Below, one piece after another: positions 9,971 through 20,924 of a DNA stretch of 64,000 bases. Numbering within the stretch: position 1 is the stretch's first letter; each line of letters starts with the position of its first letter. The stretch is taken from contig OX388320.1 in assembly GCA_947579605.1 (NCBI GenBank), forward strand, positions 3,162,001-3,226,000. The letters run 5' to 3'. A program made the translations under genes and the position numbers. This stretch comes from Athripsodes cinereus. Its lineage: Eukaryota; Arthropoda; Insecta; Trichoptera; Leptoceridae. A model generated the notes under the pieces. It saw only the letters and a program-made list of their open reading frames with translations, ran no database searches and was not told the origin of the DNA.

Positions 9971-10791
9971 TTTTGAATAAATTGATTTTACTAGTCAGAT
10001 TTGCAATATATACCAAAGCAATTTTTTTATGCGTAGTTGGTTTTTTTTTAAATATAAAAGACATTGCTGTTGATGATTAGTTTTTTCTCTAACTTTCTGT
10101 ATTATTTTTGCAATTAACATGTGTCTAGGCTGTTGTGTGCTCATGGGGAATAAAAATAAAAGATATATAATTATACCCCAAATACAAAGTGATTCAGTGG
10201 CAAATCGAAGTTTGAACATTAGTTCTCTCGATTTTTATTATACGAGAGATACTCTAACTATTTTACAATAACCAAGAATAGACAGCAAGATAATGCTGTA
10301 GATAATAAAATATTTATTCGTGTAAAAGTATCGTTTCAGTGTGACTTATAGCAATGTTATAAAACATTTGAGTTGAAATTAAGATTTCAATATAGACAAC
10401 TCCCACATATAATAAATCTTTCACCTCACATTCACACAGAGACTTATCAATAAAATTTACAGTTAGTTTAAACAATAAATCGTAAATAAATATTAATTAA
10501 TTATATATGTATAATAATTTGTGGCTTTCAATGTTTACACCGGTAATCTCTGACCCATGAAATGATGTTCACCGTTTTTATTCTATACACTGTTGTATTA
10601 TGGATGACCGGAAATAAGATGGAAACAGGAAATACAGAGACGAGTTAATTATAATACATCTATGATATATTTCTATTCGTTTGTAGTAGGTATATATTTG
10701 TTAAACTAGTATCGTGTTAGAAATACACATAACCAAAGCACAATATACACGCCAGCGTATTGCTACTAACTAGTAGTGAGAAGTGTTATTT
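9971..10791. other. No gene seen
   Basis: AT-rich. Open frames on both strands around 9995-10219 are low-complexity and overlap each other. Confidence 0.45.
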
Positions 10792-10872
10792 AATGGCACG
10801 GAGAAAATGACGTGTAAGCTGTAAGTCAGCTGACTACCCCAATATTGTGGGAAATGTTATGATAGTATATGT
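10792..10872 (+). repeat. Family A fragment, tail part
   Basis: GGCACGGAGAAAATGACGTG leads into GCTGACTACCCCAATATTGTGGG and TGATAGTATA. This is a diverged version of the family A middle and hairpin tail. Confidence 0.6.
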
Positions 10873-10954
10873 ATGGAGATTAGTAGGAATCTTTTTTGTC
10901 AATCTCGAATTATTGAAATACACTACGAATTTCAGAAACACGCCACAATTTAAC

Positions 10955-11792
10955 ATTAGAAGTAGAGGGTTATTCCCGGGAATTCCCGGGAAAAGTCTTT
11001 GATTTTTATTTCCCGTTTCCCGGGAAAAAAGCCATTCATTTCCCGGGAAAAAACACAAATTATAAGTCATGCAGATTGCCATACCGATTCCGAAATCTTT
11101 GTTCAGTTAACTGTAGCATTGTAATTTTTCCGTAACTTGTCGTTCTAATAGTCGTAATAAATGTAAAATTTCATCTTCAAAAATCAGCATTCATCACTTT
11201 ATGAATAAAAATGATTAGAATAAAATAAAAAACATTGCTTAACAAAAATAAATTGATTTTTTATGTTACGTGGAAAAATCATAAAATCCTGACATGCGTT
11301 TCTTTCGGCCTGATAGTACAGTCACTCAATTTGATATTCATAAGTAGGTATATAAGTTTAAGAGGAATCCATAAATTTACCAATTTGCATTTTTTTATTT
11401 CTATGGTATGGTTTTAATTCTTTATTTATGTAAAAACAATATGAAAAAAGAAAAAAAATCGAAATACCTATATTTTAAACAAATAAACGTAGGTACAGAT
11501 GCCACTACAACTTAATATTCGGACACTATAGATAAACAATATTTTTATGTGTTTTGCGTAGAATTTGGTCACACGTGCTGAGGAAGTATCATTTCAGTTA
11601 AAATAAACTCTTTTAAATTGCAAAAACAAAACATTTATATAACTCTTCCGTAAAACTTTTTCAACTTCCAGGTCCAATTTAATATCTTTTGAAATTTCCC
11701 GGGATTCCCAGGAATCCCGGGAAATGGATTTTTTAATTTCCCGTTTCCCGGGAACGATAATAATCCCGGAAAAATTACCCTCTAATTAGAAG
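10955..11792. mobile_element. hAT non-autonomous element with perfect 8-bp TSD
   Basis: ATTAGAAG at 10955-10962 and 11785-11792 flank an 822-bp element (10963-11784) with TIRs starting TAGAGGGT. Both subterminal regions carry repeated TTCCCGGGA words (five or more per side, in both orientations). The 8-bp TSD and TIRs of the YARNG form are diagnostic of the hAT superfamily. The interior is AT-rich with no transposase; the 82- and 60-codon frames inside have no recognisable content. Confidence 0.93.
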
Positions 11793-12446
11793 ACAAACAA
11801 AGTCATATATAGGTATCTATATTTATCTGAATTATTTAAGAACAACATAAACTATAAAGCTATATAGGGTCGGTACCAACAAGCAATAAGTAAAGCAATT
11901 TATCAATGATTAACAATAAAATCCTGGCATGCACTAAAACCGCAAATAAAACAATAATGATCCTAAATCCTTGAGGTCGAAATAAATATAAAATTTATAC
12001 AAAGATGTTTCATGTCCCTGGTTTACACAAGCTACAATAGTTTACTGAATGTTTGTATTCACTTTAGTACACAGAAAGTAAAAATAAAAAGGACACATAG
12101 CAGTAGCAGTAGATGTAGAGAATAAATTGCGATCTAGAAAACTGGTAACATATAAAACTATAACACTGAATAGTAGGTACATGGTGAATGTTGTGACCTA
12201 AAGAATTCTTATTTGATTTTACGATAACGTCCGCACAAGAAAATGTCAAGAAGAAAGAAACGATAAAAAGGAAAACATACTCGTTAGACGATATCATATA
12301 ATAATATGATATAGGTAGGTTGCTTCTTTATATAGTATAGAATATGTACAAGATGCTTCTTACAAATATTATAGTGTTGCTAGTATGTACAGAGTACCTC
12401 ATATTGTTATCATTTTCAAATGTAATGATAAAACATATATTTGCCA
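11793..12446. other. No gene seen
   Basis: AT-rich. The minus-strand frame at 12064-12297 is hydrophobic and low-complexity without homology that I recognise. Confidence 0.45.
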
Positions 12447-12571
12447 GATATACAACTAAATCCTAAACCGGATACCGAATACCCAGCTAAATTCTACACT
12501 TCATACTGGATATCCAACTAAATCCTACACCTTATACCTACTGCATATCCAGCTAAATCCTAAATTGGATA
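12447..12571. repeat. Degenerate ~31-bp minisatellite, four units
   Basis: Four imperfect units follow the pattern GGATATCCAGCTAAATCCTA followed by an ACCGGATAC-like spacer. They begin near 12447, 12478, 12509 and 12545, and drift in length by a few bases. Confidence 0.7.
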
Positions 12572-12729
12572 GTCAAATATTTGGACATTGTTATGATTCG
12601 TTTATTAAATTAATAATTAAAAAAACTGCGTGATATCACGATATAAAAAAAGATCATAGAATTCATGTCTCATTATGTTATTTTCAATTCAAATGTAAGA
12701 CAAATAGTTGTGCTATGAAAAACTTGGTA

Positions 12730-13270
12730 TTGAGTGGCTAGAGGTTCTAGAAACAGCGATGGACATGGATTTCTGGGGAAAATATCTAGGCATAATGATC
12801 GATCAAGACAAAGAACCTAAGAACTACGTAACCTAACAACTTTCTTAATGGACAGACAAAGTAACAATGTCAGTCAAAATAGTCCAATCAGCAGAATGTG
12901 TAGGTTATATAATGTTTTATGCTCACATTGCGTGGATGGTGCGGATGTCTTTTGTCATTCACTGACGGTGTTCAGAAGGAGTGTTGCCTCCAACTTTGGT
13001 ATCTTTGTAGATAGACATTTTTTGTTTTTTTTTTATCAGTGCTTGTTTGGTGCAGGTTCAGTTTGTACTGGGCCTGCGGTGATTGTGATCTGCTTTTGTT
13101 TGATTGTTTTTTTTTTCTATCATTCTTTTGTTTACATTAATATGTGTATGCTGTAGACACACTTAATTGGGGGGTTGGCCTGGCCGAATCAATGTATGTT
13201 GTTTTTATTTTTTTGTGTGTATTTTGTCAACTTTCTGTTTGTGTCTCTGATTAATAAATAAATAAAAGAA
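12730..13270 (+). other. Possible non-LTR 3' end or 3' UTR
   Basis: A T-rich segment with GGGGGGTTGGCCTGGCCGAA near 13168 ends in ATTAATAAATAAATAAAAG and an A-run at 13250-13275. The poly-A-signal-rich end looks like a retroposed 3' UTR. No second copy in the window confirms this. The 102-codon frame at 12848-13156 is unrecognised. Confidence 0.3.
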
Positions 13271-13544
13271 AAAAATGTGTGTATGTATTTCCAATTCAAG
13301 GACTACAGGGTTCCGGTCAAAATTTACTATCCGGTTTCATCTCAATTCGAGTGTATGGAAGCAAAAGATATTATACAAGTATAATAATAAGAGATCAAAT
13401 GTGCTTCCTGGTGGCTTGAGATTTGGACTGGAGCCAAGATGTTATTACAGCCACATCTTCACCCTTCTGCTTCCTTCTAATCTCTATTCTCGCCCATTAA
13501 ACAGAAGTAGTCTTCGAGTGCTCTCAATCGAGGATTCTCATTGA

Positions 13545-14530
13545 CACTATTAGTATTATTTTACTTCTTTCATATTTAAATCAATGAAAATCTAAACATT
13601 CCAAGTCCAATTTAAAAGAAATCACGTCTTTCTGCTATATTATTGGCGAATTTTATTTTATTATTTTCTAAGAGAAAAATAAACAAAAATCTTTTTCTTC
13701 AAGAATATTCATGAATTTACAAATATTATGTAGTAATAATTTTCAGAATTGACGAGTGCACAGACTAATAATAACCCAAAACAAGATTCTTTAAAAAATC
13801 AGGTCAGAAGCTGTAAATAAAATAAAAATATAAACGGCACAAATCTGTTTTTTTTATTATTTTCATAGTGAATAGTTCTGGACGCCGACGCCTAAGAAAA
13901 TTTGAATATGTTAAGTGTTTAATAAATTTACTAGTAACAACGCCTTTGAGATTAACTGGAGCAAAACTAAGATAGAGACGCTTAGGTTCGATATTTCAAT
14001 GTGCCCTTAAGATGACCCTTATTATTTATTTCAAAGTGCCGTTATGGTGATTCTTATTTTAAAGTCTACTTTAAAATACAACTTCACACAACCATTTTAC
14101 ACCAAATGTAAGGGACAGATATAGTTGCTCTCATAGACACCTCGCATCCATTATGGATTAGTGTCATAATTATTTTGATAAACATTATCCTTATTGGATG
14201 CTGAACAATTAAATAACGATAACAATGATAATAATACCTAGATGTAAGAGCTGGTAAGTGTCACTTAGGGTGAATCTGGCCCTTATATTGTGGTGTAATA
14301 TAGTCATGATATTTTACACACACCTACAATCTTAATTGAGAGTATTGTTGTATATATCTGTTTGAATGGTTTTGTAATATTTAATTGATTTGCCTTAATG
14401 TCCTGTGACCATGTGGTGTATTTAGAAATTTAAAATTAAAATAAAATATCAAAGTAATAGTATCATTTAATTGTGTGGTATATATTAAGTTTATAATAAA
14501 TAGAAAGAAGAATAGCTACTGTGTGATTTT
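13545..14530. other. No gene; possible left flank of an inverted-repeat structure
   Basis: AT-rich. The stretch at about 13975-14040 (CGATATTTCAATGTGCCC, then TGACCCTTATTATT) is an imperfect inverted match to about 14775-14845. See the finding on 13960-14880. Confidence 0.35.
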
Positions 14531-14724
14531 CTCGAGAGACGTCTTTCGTCTTGTTAGAACATTGTCAATCGATTGAAGATATTCTCGGAGAAAAAGATCG
14601 AAGAGATTGACAATGACAATGAAGACGAAAGACGTCTCTCTCGAGAATTAATCTTGTTGTAGAATAAAACATTTGTTTCACTGATTTCGTTATGGAATTT
14701 CACCACCTGAACACCGACACGGTG
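14531..14724. mobile_element. MITE-1 copy with central palindrome
   Basis: Left arm CTCGAGAGACGTCTTTCGTC and right arm GACGAAAGACGTCTCTCTCG are inverted around a short loop containing GATCGAAGAGATTG. The right side then runs through AAACATTTGTTTCAC to CACCTGAACACCGACACGGTG. The outermost left arm is lost. It is related to 5015-5138 and 20697-20924. Confidence 0.8.
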
Positions 14725-15430
14725 AAAATAAAAATAATGGATTTTAAACGTGAAAAAATCCAGATGAATTAAAATTCACAATAAGGGTCACCTTATGGGG
14801 ATATTTAAATATCGAATTTAAAATGCAGAGACTTAGACTTGATACTAGAATAATATTATAACAATTTCAGAAAGTTAATGGCATATGCTCTATAATAATA
14901 ATAATAATGAACCACACTTGGAAATTTGTTTTGTACTTAAGAATTTATTTGAATTTGAATATCTTTTCATTCAATTGTAAAAAATAATGGAACGTATCAT
15001 TATTAGGGTGAATTATACAAAAGACTATTATTATATATTTTTATGAATGATTAAATACTTAAATGATCTTTTATTCCTTGTAATAATTTCTCTCCGTGTC
15101 CGGTCTGAATATCTCCACTCTACTAAAATTGAAGGATTTCAAATAGTTTTAGCAATTATAAAGTCCAATATGTGATCAATACTACCAATAAAGTAAATCA
15201 CAGGTCAAGTCTTTAATTTGCTTCTTTGTAGTATGACTACAAATCATCGGTAGGTAACCATGTTGGCATGTGTCACCGGAACATGTTTATAGACATAGTT
15301 CTGGGACGTTAGTGGATGTCTTCTGGAGATGATATTGATTGGTGAAAGATGACTCTCATAATGTGTATACGTTCAATAAGACACAAGCCTGCTTATCGTA
15401 TGTTTTAACTAATAATTGTCTTTACTTTAT
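14725..15430. other. No gene seen
   Basis: AT-rich, with short runs of ATA repeats near 14893. Confidence 0.45.
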
Positions 15431-15702
15431 GTTCCGCGAAACACCCAGGGAAGAATGCGTCTCCCACTCTTTTCCGTAAGTTTTCGAGTGTCCTGTAAAA
15501 GGCAGGTGTTCGAAAAAATAAAGAAATTTTTCATCCTTAATTCAGCGATGAGATGTGCCACCCATCCTGAATCTCTTATTTTTTTGTTGTAACAGAGAGA
15601 ACAGCTTAGGTACCTACATGTTTATTACATGTAGCTCTGCAAAAATATGAATATACCATCTGCCAGCTACCCCACTTGTGGGATTTGTCGTAATGGTATA
15701 TT
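15431..15702 (+). mobile_element. Family A near-full-length copy
   Basis: Shows all family blocks in order: GCGTCTCCCACTCTTTTCCG, GTTTTCGAGTGTCCTGTAAA, GTGCCACCCATCCTGAATC, ACAGAGAGAACAGC, CTACCCCACTTGTGGG and GTCGTAATGGTATA. About 30 extra bases interrupt the region before the hairpin (TCTGCAAAAATATGAATATA). No matching flanks. Confidence 0.85.
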
Positions 15703-16608
15703 CATCATCCGTAGGACATTGGTTTGACACATCGTCGAGCAATTGTAAATAAATAAATTTATGTGACGAAATCGAAAAAATATGAAGAAAACTGCTTGAT
15801 TATCTTGTCTACCCCACAAGAACTTGGCGAGACAACGAATATACATTACATATCTATCTAGGTATATAGGAATACAACCACAAGTGGGGTAACCAACAAG
15901 TTAAAACATGCAAGGCAACAAGAAATTAGTGAGATAGACATGTGAATGCATATAATAAGTTTAATGTACAGCTACAAATCCCATGAATTCACATAGGAAT
16001 GCAAACTGAATGCACATTTCAATTGATTATGTATCAACTAACAAACAACATATTGATATGAAATTCCTTAACACAATAATATGTAAAGCGATTCCTTCTA
16101 CAATCTACATACTGTACATATGTACGTAATGTGATAATTTCACATATCAATGTTAAATGTCAAAGATATTACTCCCCTTATAATACCTTTTCACACAAAG
16201 AAATTATCGTCGTCAACAAGTATGCGACTAATCGGCAATCACAGCATTGCTCGACAGAACTCGCTCGAGAAAATAGATATGGTTCGAGACAAACAATTCT
16301 AAGACACAAAGTATACCTACGTTTGTTAACAATAAATCTAGTCATTATTTAATCTTTATATTACCAAGATAAACGCTAATGGGTGTAAAAAAGAAAAGAG
16401 CCTGGGTATGGCCTGGAAAGTCTTGAACCGTAAACGACTTTTAAAAAGGATCATACATGTCTTTGAAAAATGATTAAACTCATAATTGAGAGCAGTTTTG
16501 AACAAATTGAGTCAACATTCTTTCGACACTTCTCTCTCGTTTTTATAAGAACAATAAATTGTTAGAATCATCTTAAGTCTAAAGTATAACAAATTAAACA
16601 AAAAAATT

Positions 16609-16840
16609 CTATACCATCACGGCATATCACAAAAGTGGGGTACCTAGAGGACTAACTACATGTGATGAACTAAAATGTGATGAAAAATTAAGACATTCAG
16701 AGTGGATGGGATCCCTAATTGCTACATTGTAGATGTTAATTGTCTTATACATGCAGTTTAAAGAAGATCTGTATTTTACAGGACACTTTAAAACTTACAG
16801 AAAAGGTGGAAACCTATTCTTCACAGGAAACTGCACGGAG
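16609..16840 (-). mobile_element. Family A near-full-length copy
   Basis: In reverse orientation: ATACCATCACGGCATATCAC and AGTGGGGTA at the left, ACATTCAGAGTGGATGGG in the middle, ACAGGACACT and CTTACAGAAAAGG at the right, ending CTGCACGGAG. TSD not identified. Confidence 0.8.
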
Positions 16841-16849
16841 TAACTAATA

Positions 16850-17010
16850 TAGAAATTATCTCCATAAAAATTTATTGAAAAAATCGCGAAGATATCTTTA
16901 TCTTCTCTTAGGTGTCTGACTGACTTCCGATACAAATCTCCTTGTGTAGAAGCTATAACAATTTCGTCTGCCGTCCCCATTCCAGTTTCCGACAGCAATC
17001 TATGGCAGAC
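16850..17010 (-). other. Coding-like open frame, unrecognised
   Basis: The minus-strand frame reads LLSETGMGTADEIVIASTQG, then DLYRKSVRHLREDKDIF, with balanced amino-acid composition unlike the low-complexity frames around it. Its end runs into the family A copy at 16609-16840. It could be a host exon on the same strand as 18307-18440, or an old transposon fragment. No convincing splice borders seen. Confidence 0.25.
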
Positions 17011-17321
17011 TGACTGTTCCGGAAATGATTTCCAAGATAACCTTAATATGATTATTATTACTATTACACTATTACTATAGAATATTACTACACATGGACA
17101 ATATTATATACCTAATGGGTTTCAATGTCTTCCCCCTATCATCGTTGAAATCTAATATGCCAACTAGTATAATAATAAACGCCATATTAACTATTTGTTA
17201 TATCAAACAGTTTTGTTCTGAGGATACGTTCCATTCCTTCGCGGATCACAAGTAAACGAATGGATAATATGTATATTAAAAATATAATCGAATACAAAAT
17301 CCTTGAAAAATCTAAAATACA

Positions 17322-17405
17322 AATTCCTCTAAATCTGTGGCTCGCGGAAGGAACACGAAGGTCAGTTTTTTTCACCGTAGTACATTTTTCGAGCAATTAT
17401 TTAAA
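17322..17405 (+). repeat. Fragment related to the hAT-like element at 29.7 kb
   Basis: TGGCTCGCGGAAGGAACACG and AAGGTCAG followed by a T-run match CCGAGGAAGGAACGTGAAGG and GTCAG plus T-run at about 29737-29770. Only this segment is shared. Confidence 0.45.
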
Positions 17406-17839
17406 TACTGCGGGAAAGCAAGTTTACATTAATTTGAACTTTGAATTTTCATACTATGAAAAAAAAAATAATCTTCGAAAATTGAAATTTTATCTTTAGG
17501 AAGTATATTTCTCTTAGACCTTAAAAGGTCAAAAACCTTGGTAGGTTGTTAGGCAATAAACGGGTCTTTATAAATCGCGGGTTACCTTTCAAGATCAAGT
17601 AAACAACAAACGGAAACACTTTACGCTAGCCTGATGATATGAAAGCGGAAGCTCCTAAAAGTCGATTCGCGACCAGTAAGGTCTCGAATGGAAATACTGT
17701 ACAAAAATTTCATTTTAATTATTTTAACATGACCTTCTACCGACAACTTTGACAATAAAAAAAATGTTATAAAATAGCAATGCAAGTTAGAGAAAATGTT
17801 CAGTAATATACTGTCATATGAGTTTCATAAAAATAATTG

Positions 17840-18240
17840 ATACTTGTGTCGCCATCTTTTGAAATCCGGTGAAACACTGGCCGGAATGTCCAAAAACAAA
17901 AGTAGTTCCCGTTTCTCTCACCGCTTGCCTCTAGTTTCCGTCGCTGCCGTCAGTCTACCGTGGTTCTCCTTCCAAGTAGGGAACCCGGTAGCTCAATTCC
18001 TTTTCTCTTCATTTTTTTATTTAACTGTGAGTGTCACATAACTAATAATTCTGTGTAAATATGTGAAACGTTTTGCCTTTGTATATATAAAAGAATTGTG
18101 TGTTCTTCAATAAACTTTTTGTGCCTCCAATCTGATATTTTTCTCTTGCAACCTACAAACATTCTCATATAACATCACCCAACGAAATCCCTGAGTAAGT
18201 TTCTGGAATCTGCCGACGAGTGGGAACCCGTTACAATACG
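17840..18240 (+). mobile_element. Candidate solo LTR
   Basis: A 391-bp unit (17845-18235) begins TGTGTCGCC and ends CCCGTTACA, giving TGT...ACA termini. Flanks ATACT and ATACG match at four of five bases. Inside are a TATA box (GTATATATAAAAG near 18080) and a polyadenylation signal (CAATAAAC near 18109), in the order expected of U3-R-U5. No internal retroelement sequence or second LTR is present, which would fit LTR-LTR recombination. The family is not identified. A host promoter fragment is the alternative. Confidence 0.5.
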
Positions 18241-18306
18241 TATTAGAGAAGTAATAACTAAGTTTTTTATATTAAAGAATTGTATGTATGCATGTTATAT
18301 AACTAC

Positions 18307-18440
18307 CTGAATGGAGAGCTGCGACATATCAACAGGAGTGATCCTCTTGAGAGCCGAGAGCCTCTCCAGTCTCTCTCTGGCCTGCTGCTCCACAGCGATG
18401 ACGAAGGCGTCCTGCACGACATTCTGGCCGAGGTCTGCCG
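18307..18440 (-). CDS. Internal coding exon of an unidentified host gene
   Basis: On the minus strand a pyrimidine-rich TTTTTGTTTATTTCCAG acceptor precedes 134 nt of open, GC-rich sequence. It ends ...TCCATTCAG followed by the donor GTAGTTATAT. After two bases completing a split codon, 44 codons read ADLGQNVVQDAFVIAVEQQA, a charged helical ARERLERLSALKR stretch, and ITPVDMSQLSIQ. The other frames contain stops or odd composition. Base composition (about 60% GC) stands out sharply from the introns. The exon is entered in phase 1 (one base of the split codon upstream, two here) and left in phase 0. The peptide is probably alpha-helical, possibly coiled-coil. I do not recognise the protein and assign no function. 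No neighbouring exon was found within the window. Confidence 0.85.
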
Positions 18441-19920
18441 CTGGAAATAAACAAAAAGAAATATGTTATTGAAGACGGCATTTTGCTTTCGGAGTTTTTA
18501 GCTCTATTGTTATTAAATTTATATTATTGTATCACCAAGTCGCAGGTGGTGCGGCGATGGTAGAAAAGCAGATGTTGTAAAAATATTATTGAGAAAAAAA
18601 TACTACCAACGTATATAAAAATAGCTTTGAATAGGCAATTCCATCCATCCCTGAAAATCTGATCCTCTTTAATTTTATATTTAAAAAAGATAACAATATC
18701 CACTTTCGTAGCAGACCCTTTATATTGAGCAATATGTTTGTTTTGCAGAAGTGATAGAAGCATTTTTTTTTAATTTTCTTTTATTTCAGGGAAAGCACCC
18801 GTTACGAGTGAACTACAAAAATAAGTATATGGCGTTTGAAAGTCTGAAACTGATGCATCAGGCAGTATTTAAGTTAATATCAAACTTTCAAAAAATAAGA
18901 AAACATTTTACCGCACAAAAGTTACATAATTATGAAGTTATTGTGAAATATTCGCGTGTCCATATTTCTCTCAGCGGAAAACTAATTTGTATACAAATAA
19001 TACGAAATAATGATGCATACATAAGTGTGTAATGTAATAATAATTAGTAAGAATGAAAGTATATTCATTTTATACAATACTCAAGGCAGAATATAATATG
19101 AACTGTACCTACGTCTATATTATATTCATACTGTCTAATAGGAATATGCATATAAATTATCTTCACGGTTGGCGAATATAGGCTGCGGAATAGTGACGGA
19201 ACGAATGGTTATCCGGATAAGGGATATCTGTCACGATTCTAAACCGAATATTAGGCCACTGTTATGACATCTTTGCTGCCCACTTAATTTTTAAAATGGA
19301 CCATCACTCTCACATAACTACTACCCTCAAAAATCTGCACTAGCTCAAGTGCGCTGAAACAGTGATTTTCAAGGTATGCCTCACAGTTTCAATCATAATA
19401 TGGCCACATCATACATTTCCGAACTCTGCAGACAGCAGGTTCCAAATCAAAGACAAGCCTTTTTTTACAAGGAGTGTTTATTAATGACCGATTTATAAGG
19501 TTTTGATCACTCTAATAATGAATTTTCAAATTAAAAATAAAATATTGGTATATTGCCATATGTGGGTAAATTCTATGAAATAATAATGCATTGATTTCAT
19601 AACATTTTCAGAATCTAAAAGCTATCTTCTTCGACTTAATTTTTTACTCTATTCTATTCTATTCTTCTCAAGACCATCCACTCGTTTGCGAGTGATATTG
19701 AATCGGAACCGGTATCCGATTTCAAATAGTAACCGGATATACATGTCATCTATACCTACTGTAAAGTACATACCTACTGAATATATGGAAATAATATGTG
19801 GCGATATATTCATTATGTGTGACCCATTGACCGTTAGGAAACCCGTTCTCTTCTCTGATAAACTATACTAGAAAATATAAACACTTGTGTACCACCTACC
19901 TAAATAAACTACAACTATTC
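18441..19920. other. Probable intron on the minus strand; one weak plus-strand ORF
   Basis: AT-rich. If the exon at 18307-18440 is real, this is part of its upstream intron. A plus-strand frame (18774-19032) follows a T-rich run and TTTATTTCAG, an acceptor-like string. It encodes GKHPLRVNYKNKYMAFESLK and about 60 more residues without any recognised domain; it may be chance. Confidence 0.3.
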
Positions 19921-20052
19921 CTACACCATCACGCCATATCCCACAAGTGGGGTAACCACCGGACCAACTGCGTGTAATAAACATTACAGTTGTACTCTAT
20001 GTGCTAAAAAAAACTCAAGACAATCAGGATGGATGTTGATTGCCTGTAATAG
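19921..20052 (-). repeat. Family A copy, tail and middle
   Basis: CACCATCACGCCATATCCCA, CAAGTGGGGTAACCACCGGA, CATTACAG and AATCAGGATGGATG in the expected order for the reverse orientation. The rest of the unit is missing. Confidence 0.75.
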
Positions 20053-20696
20053 AAGTTTACACCAGACATCGTGATAAAATAATTAATAACGCATTTCTTA
20101 AATATTTAACGATTTCCTATCTCAAATAGGATGACTAAAGGAGACGTAAAAAACAATAAATAATTCTTTAGCATTGAATTGTGTTTAGCCATAATGCGTA
20201 CATTATAAATTATATATGCAGACAGGATTAACGAACAAATTGAAATCGTATTTAATTATTAATGAGTTTAATATAATATTATTTAAATATCTTAATATGG
20301 ATAATTTAATATAGCTTCATATTATTATATGTAAATCTAATCGTAAGACGCCCACTAAATACCAAGACAATGACTCAGAGAGGACTTTGAATATTCATGA
20401 ATCAGCGAAATAAGATGTATGATTTTATATAAAGATTTCCTCTATCAGACTATCAGGTATGCCTATGCAACATTGTTTGTACATTATTAGTAATTTCTAT
20501 GTTGCAAGAGAAATAATATTTTCGATGTGTTGTAATAATTTTAAGATAATTCATTGACAGTTGCATAAAGTATATAAAATATAGGTAAGTACCTAAGCAT
20601 TTTATCCTGGAAAAAACTCTTTATTAATTTGAAATACTCTCTTGAGTTTTTTTTTTCAACTATTAGGAAACCAGTACATTATGGAACATTTTCCAG
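20053..20696. other. No gene seen
   Basis: AT-rich and without delimitable repeats. Confidence 0.45.
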
Positions 20697-20924
20697 ATTG
20701 AAAACGAAATAAATAAAACAAATGTTTATTTTTTTTTTAAAGATATATCCGGGTTTTGTTATAAACCCAAATACAACCTTATACACCTTTCACACTAAGC
20801 TAAAAGCTTGTGCCGTGAAAGGGAAGTTTGTCGGCACCTGGGATCGAACCACGGTATTTTATTCTACTATTTGATTTATTTTATGAGAGAGACATCTTTC
20901 GTCTTGTTAGGACACTGTCAATCC
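20697..20924 (+). mobile_element. MITE-1 copy interrupted by a SINE
   Basis: The left piece (GAAAACGAAATAAATAAAAC, AAATG) and right piece (TTTTATTCTACTATTTGATT, GAGAGACATCTTTCGTCTTG) are contiguous in the uninterrupted copy at 5015. Here they are split by the SINE at 20731-20857. The opposite arm is missing. Confidence 0.75.
20731..20857 (-). mobile_element. SINE-1 (tRNA-derived), 5'-truncated
   Basis: The minus strand reads from a B-box-like GGTTCGATCCCAGG through a core ACAAGCTTTTAGCTTAGTGT, GGTGTATAAGGTTGTATTTG and GGTTTATAAC to an A-rich 3' end. TTTATT occurs at both borders and is the likely short TSD, within a MITE-1 copy. The tRNA head is cut just 5' of the B box. Same family as 60172-60343 and 27520-27606. 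Confidence 0.82.

Noticed and set aside
12848..13156. 102-codon frame with Cys residues as a possible secreted protein
   Set aside because: The Phe-rich end comes from poly-T runs; there is no signal-cleavage context or homologue, and the segment looks like a retroposed UTR.
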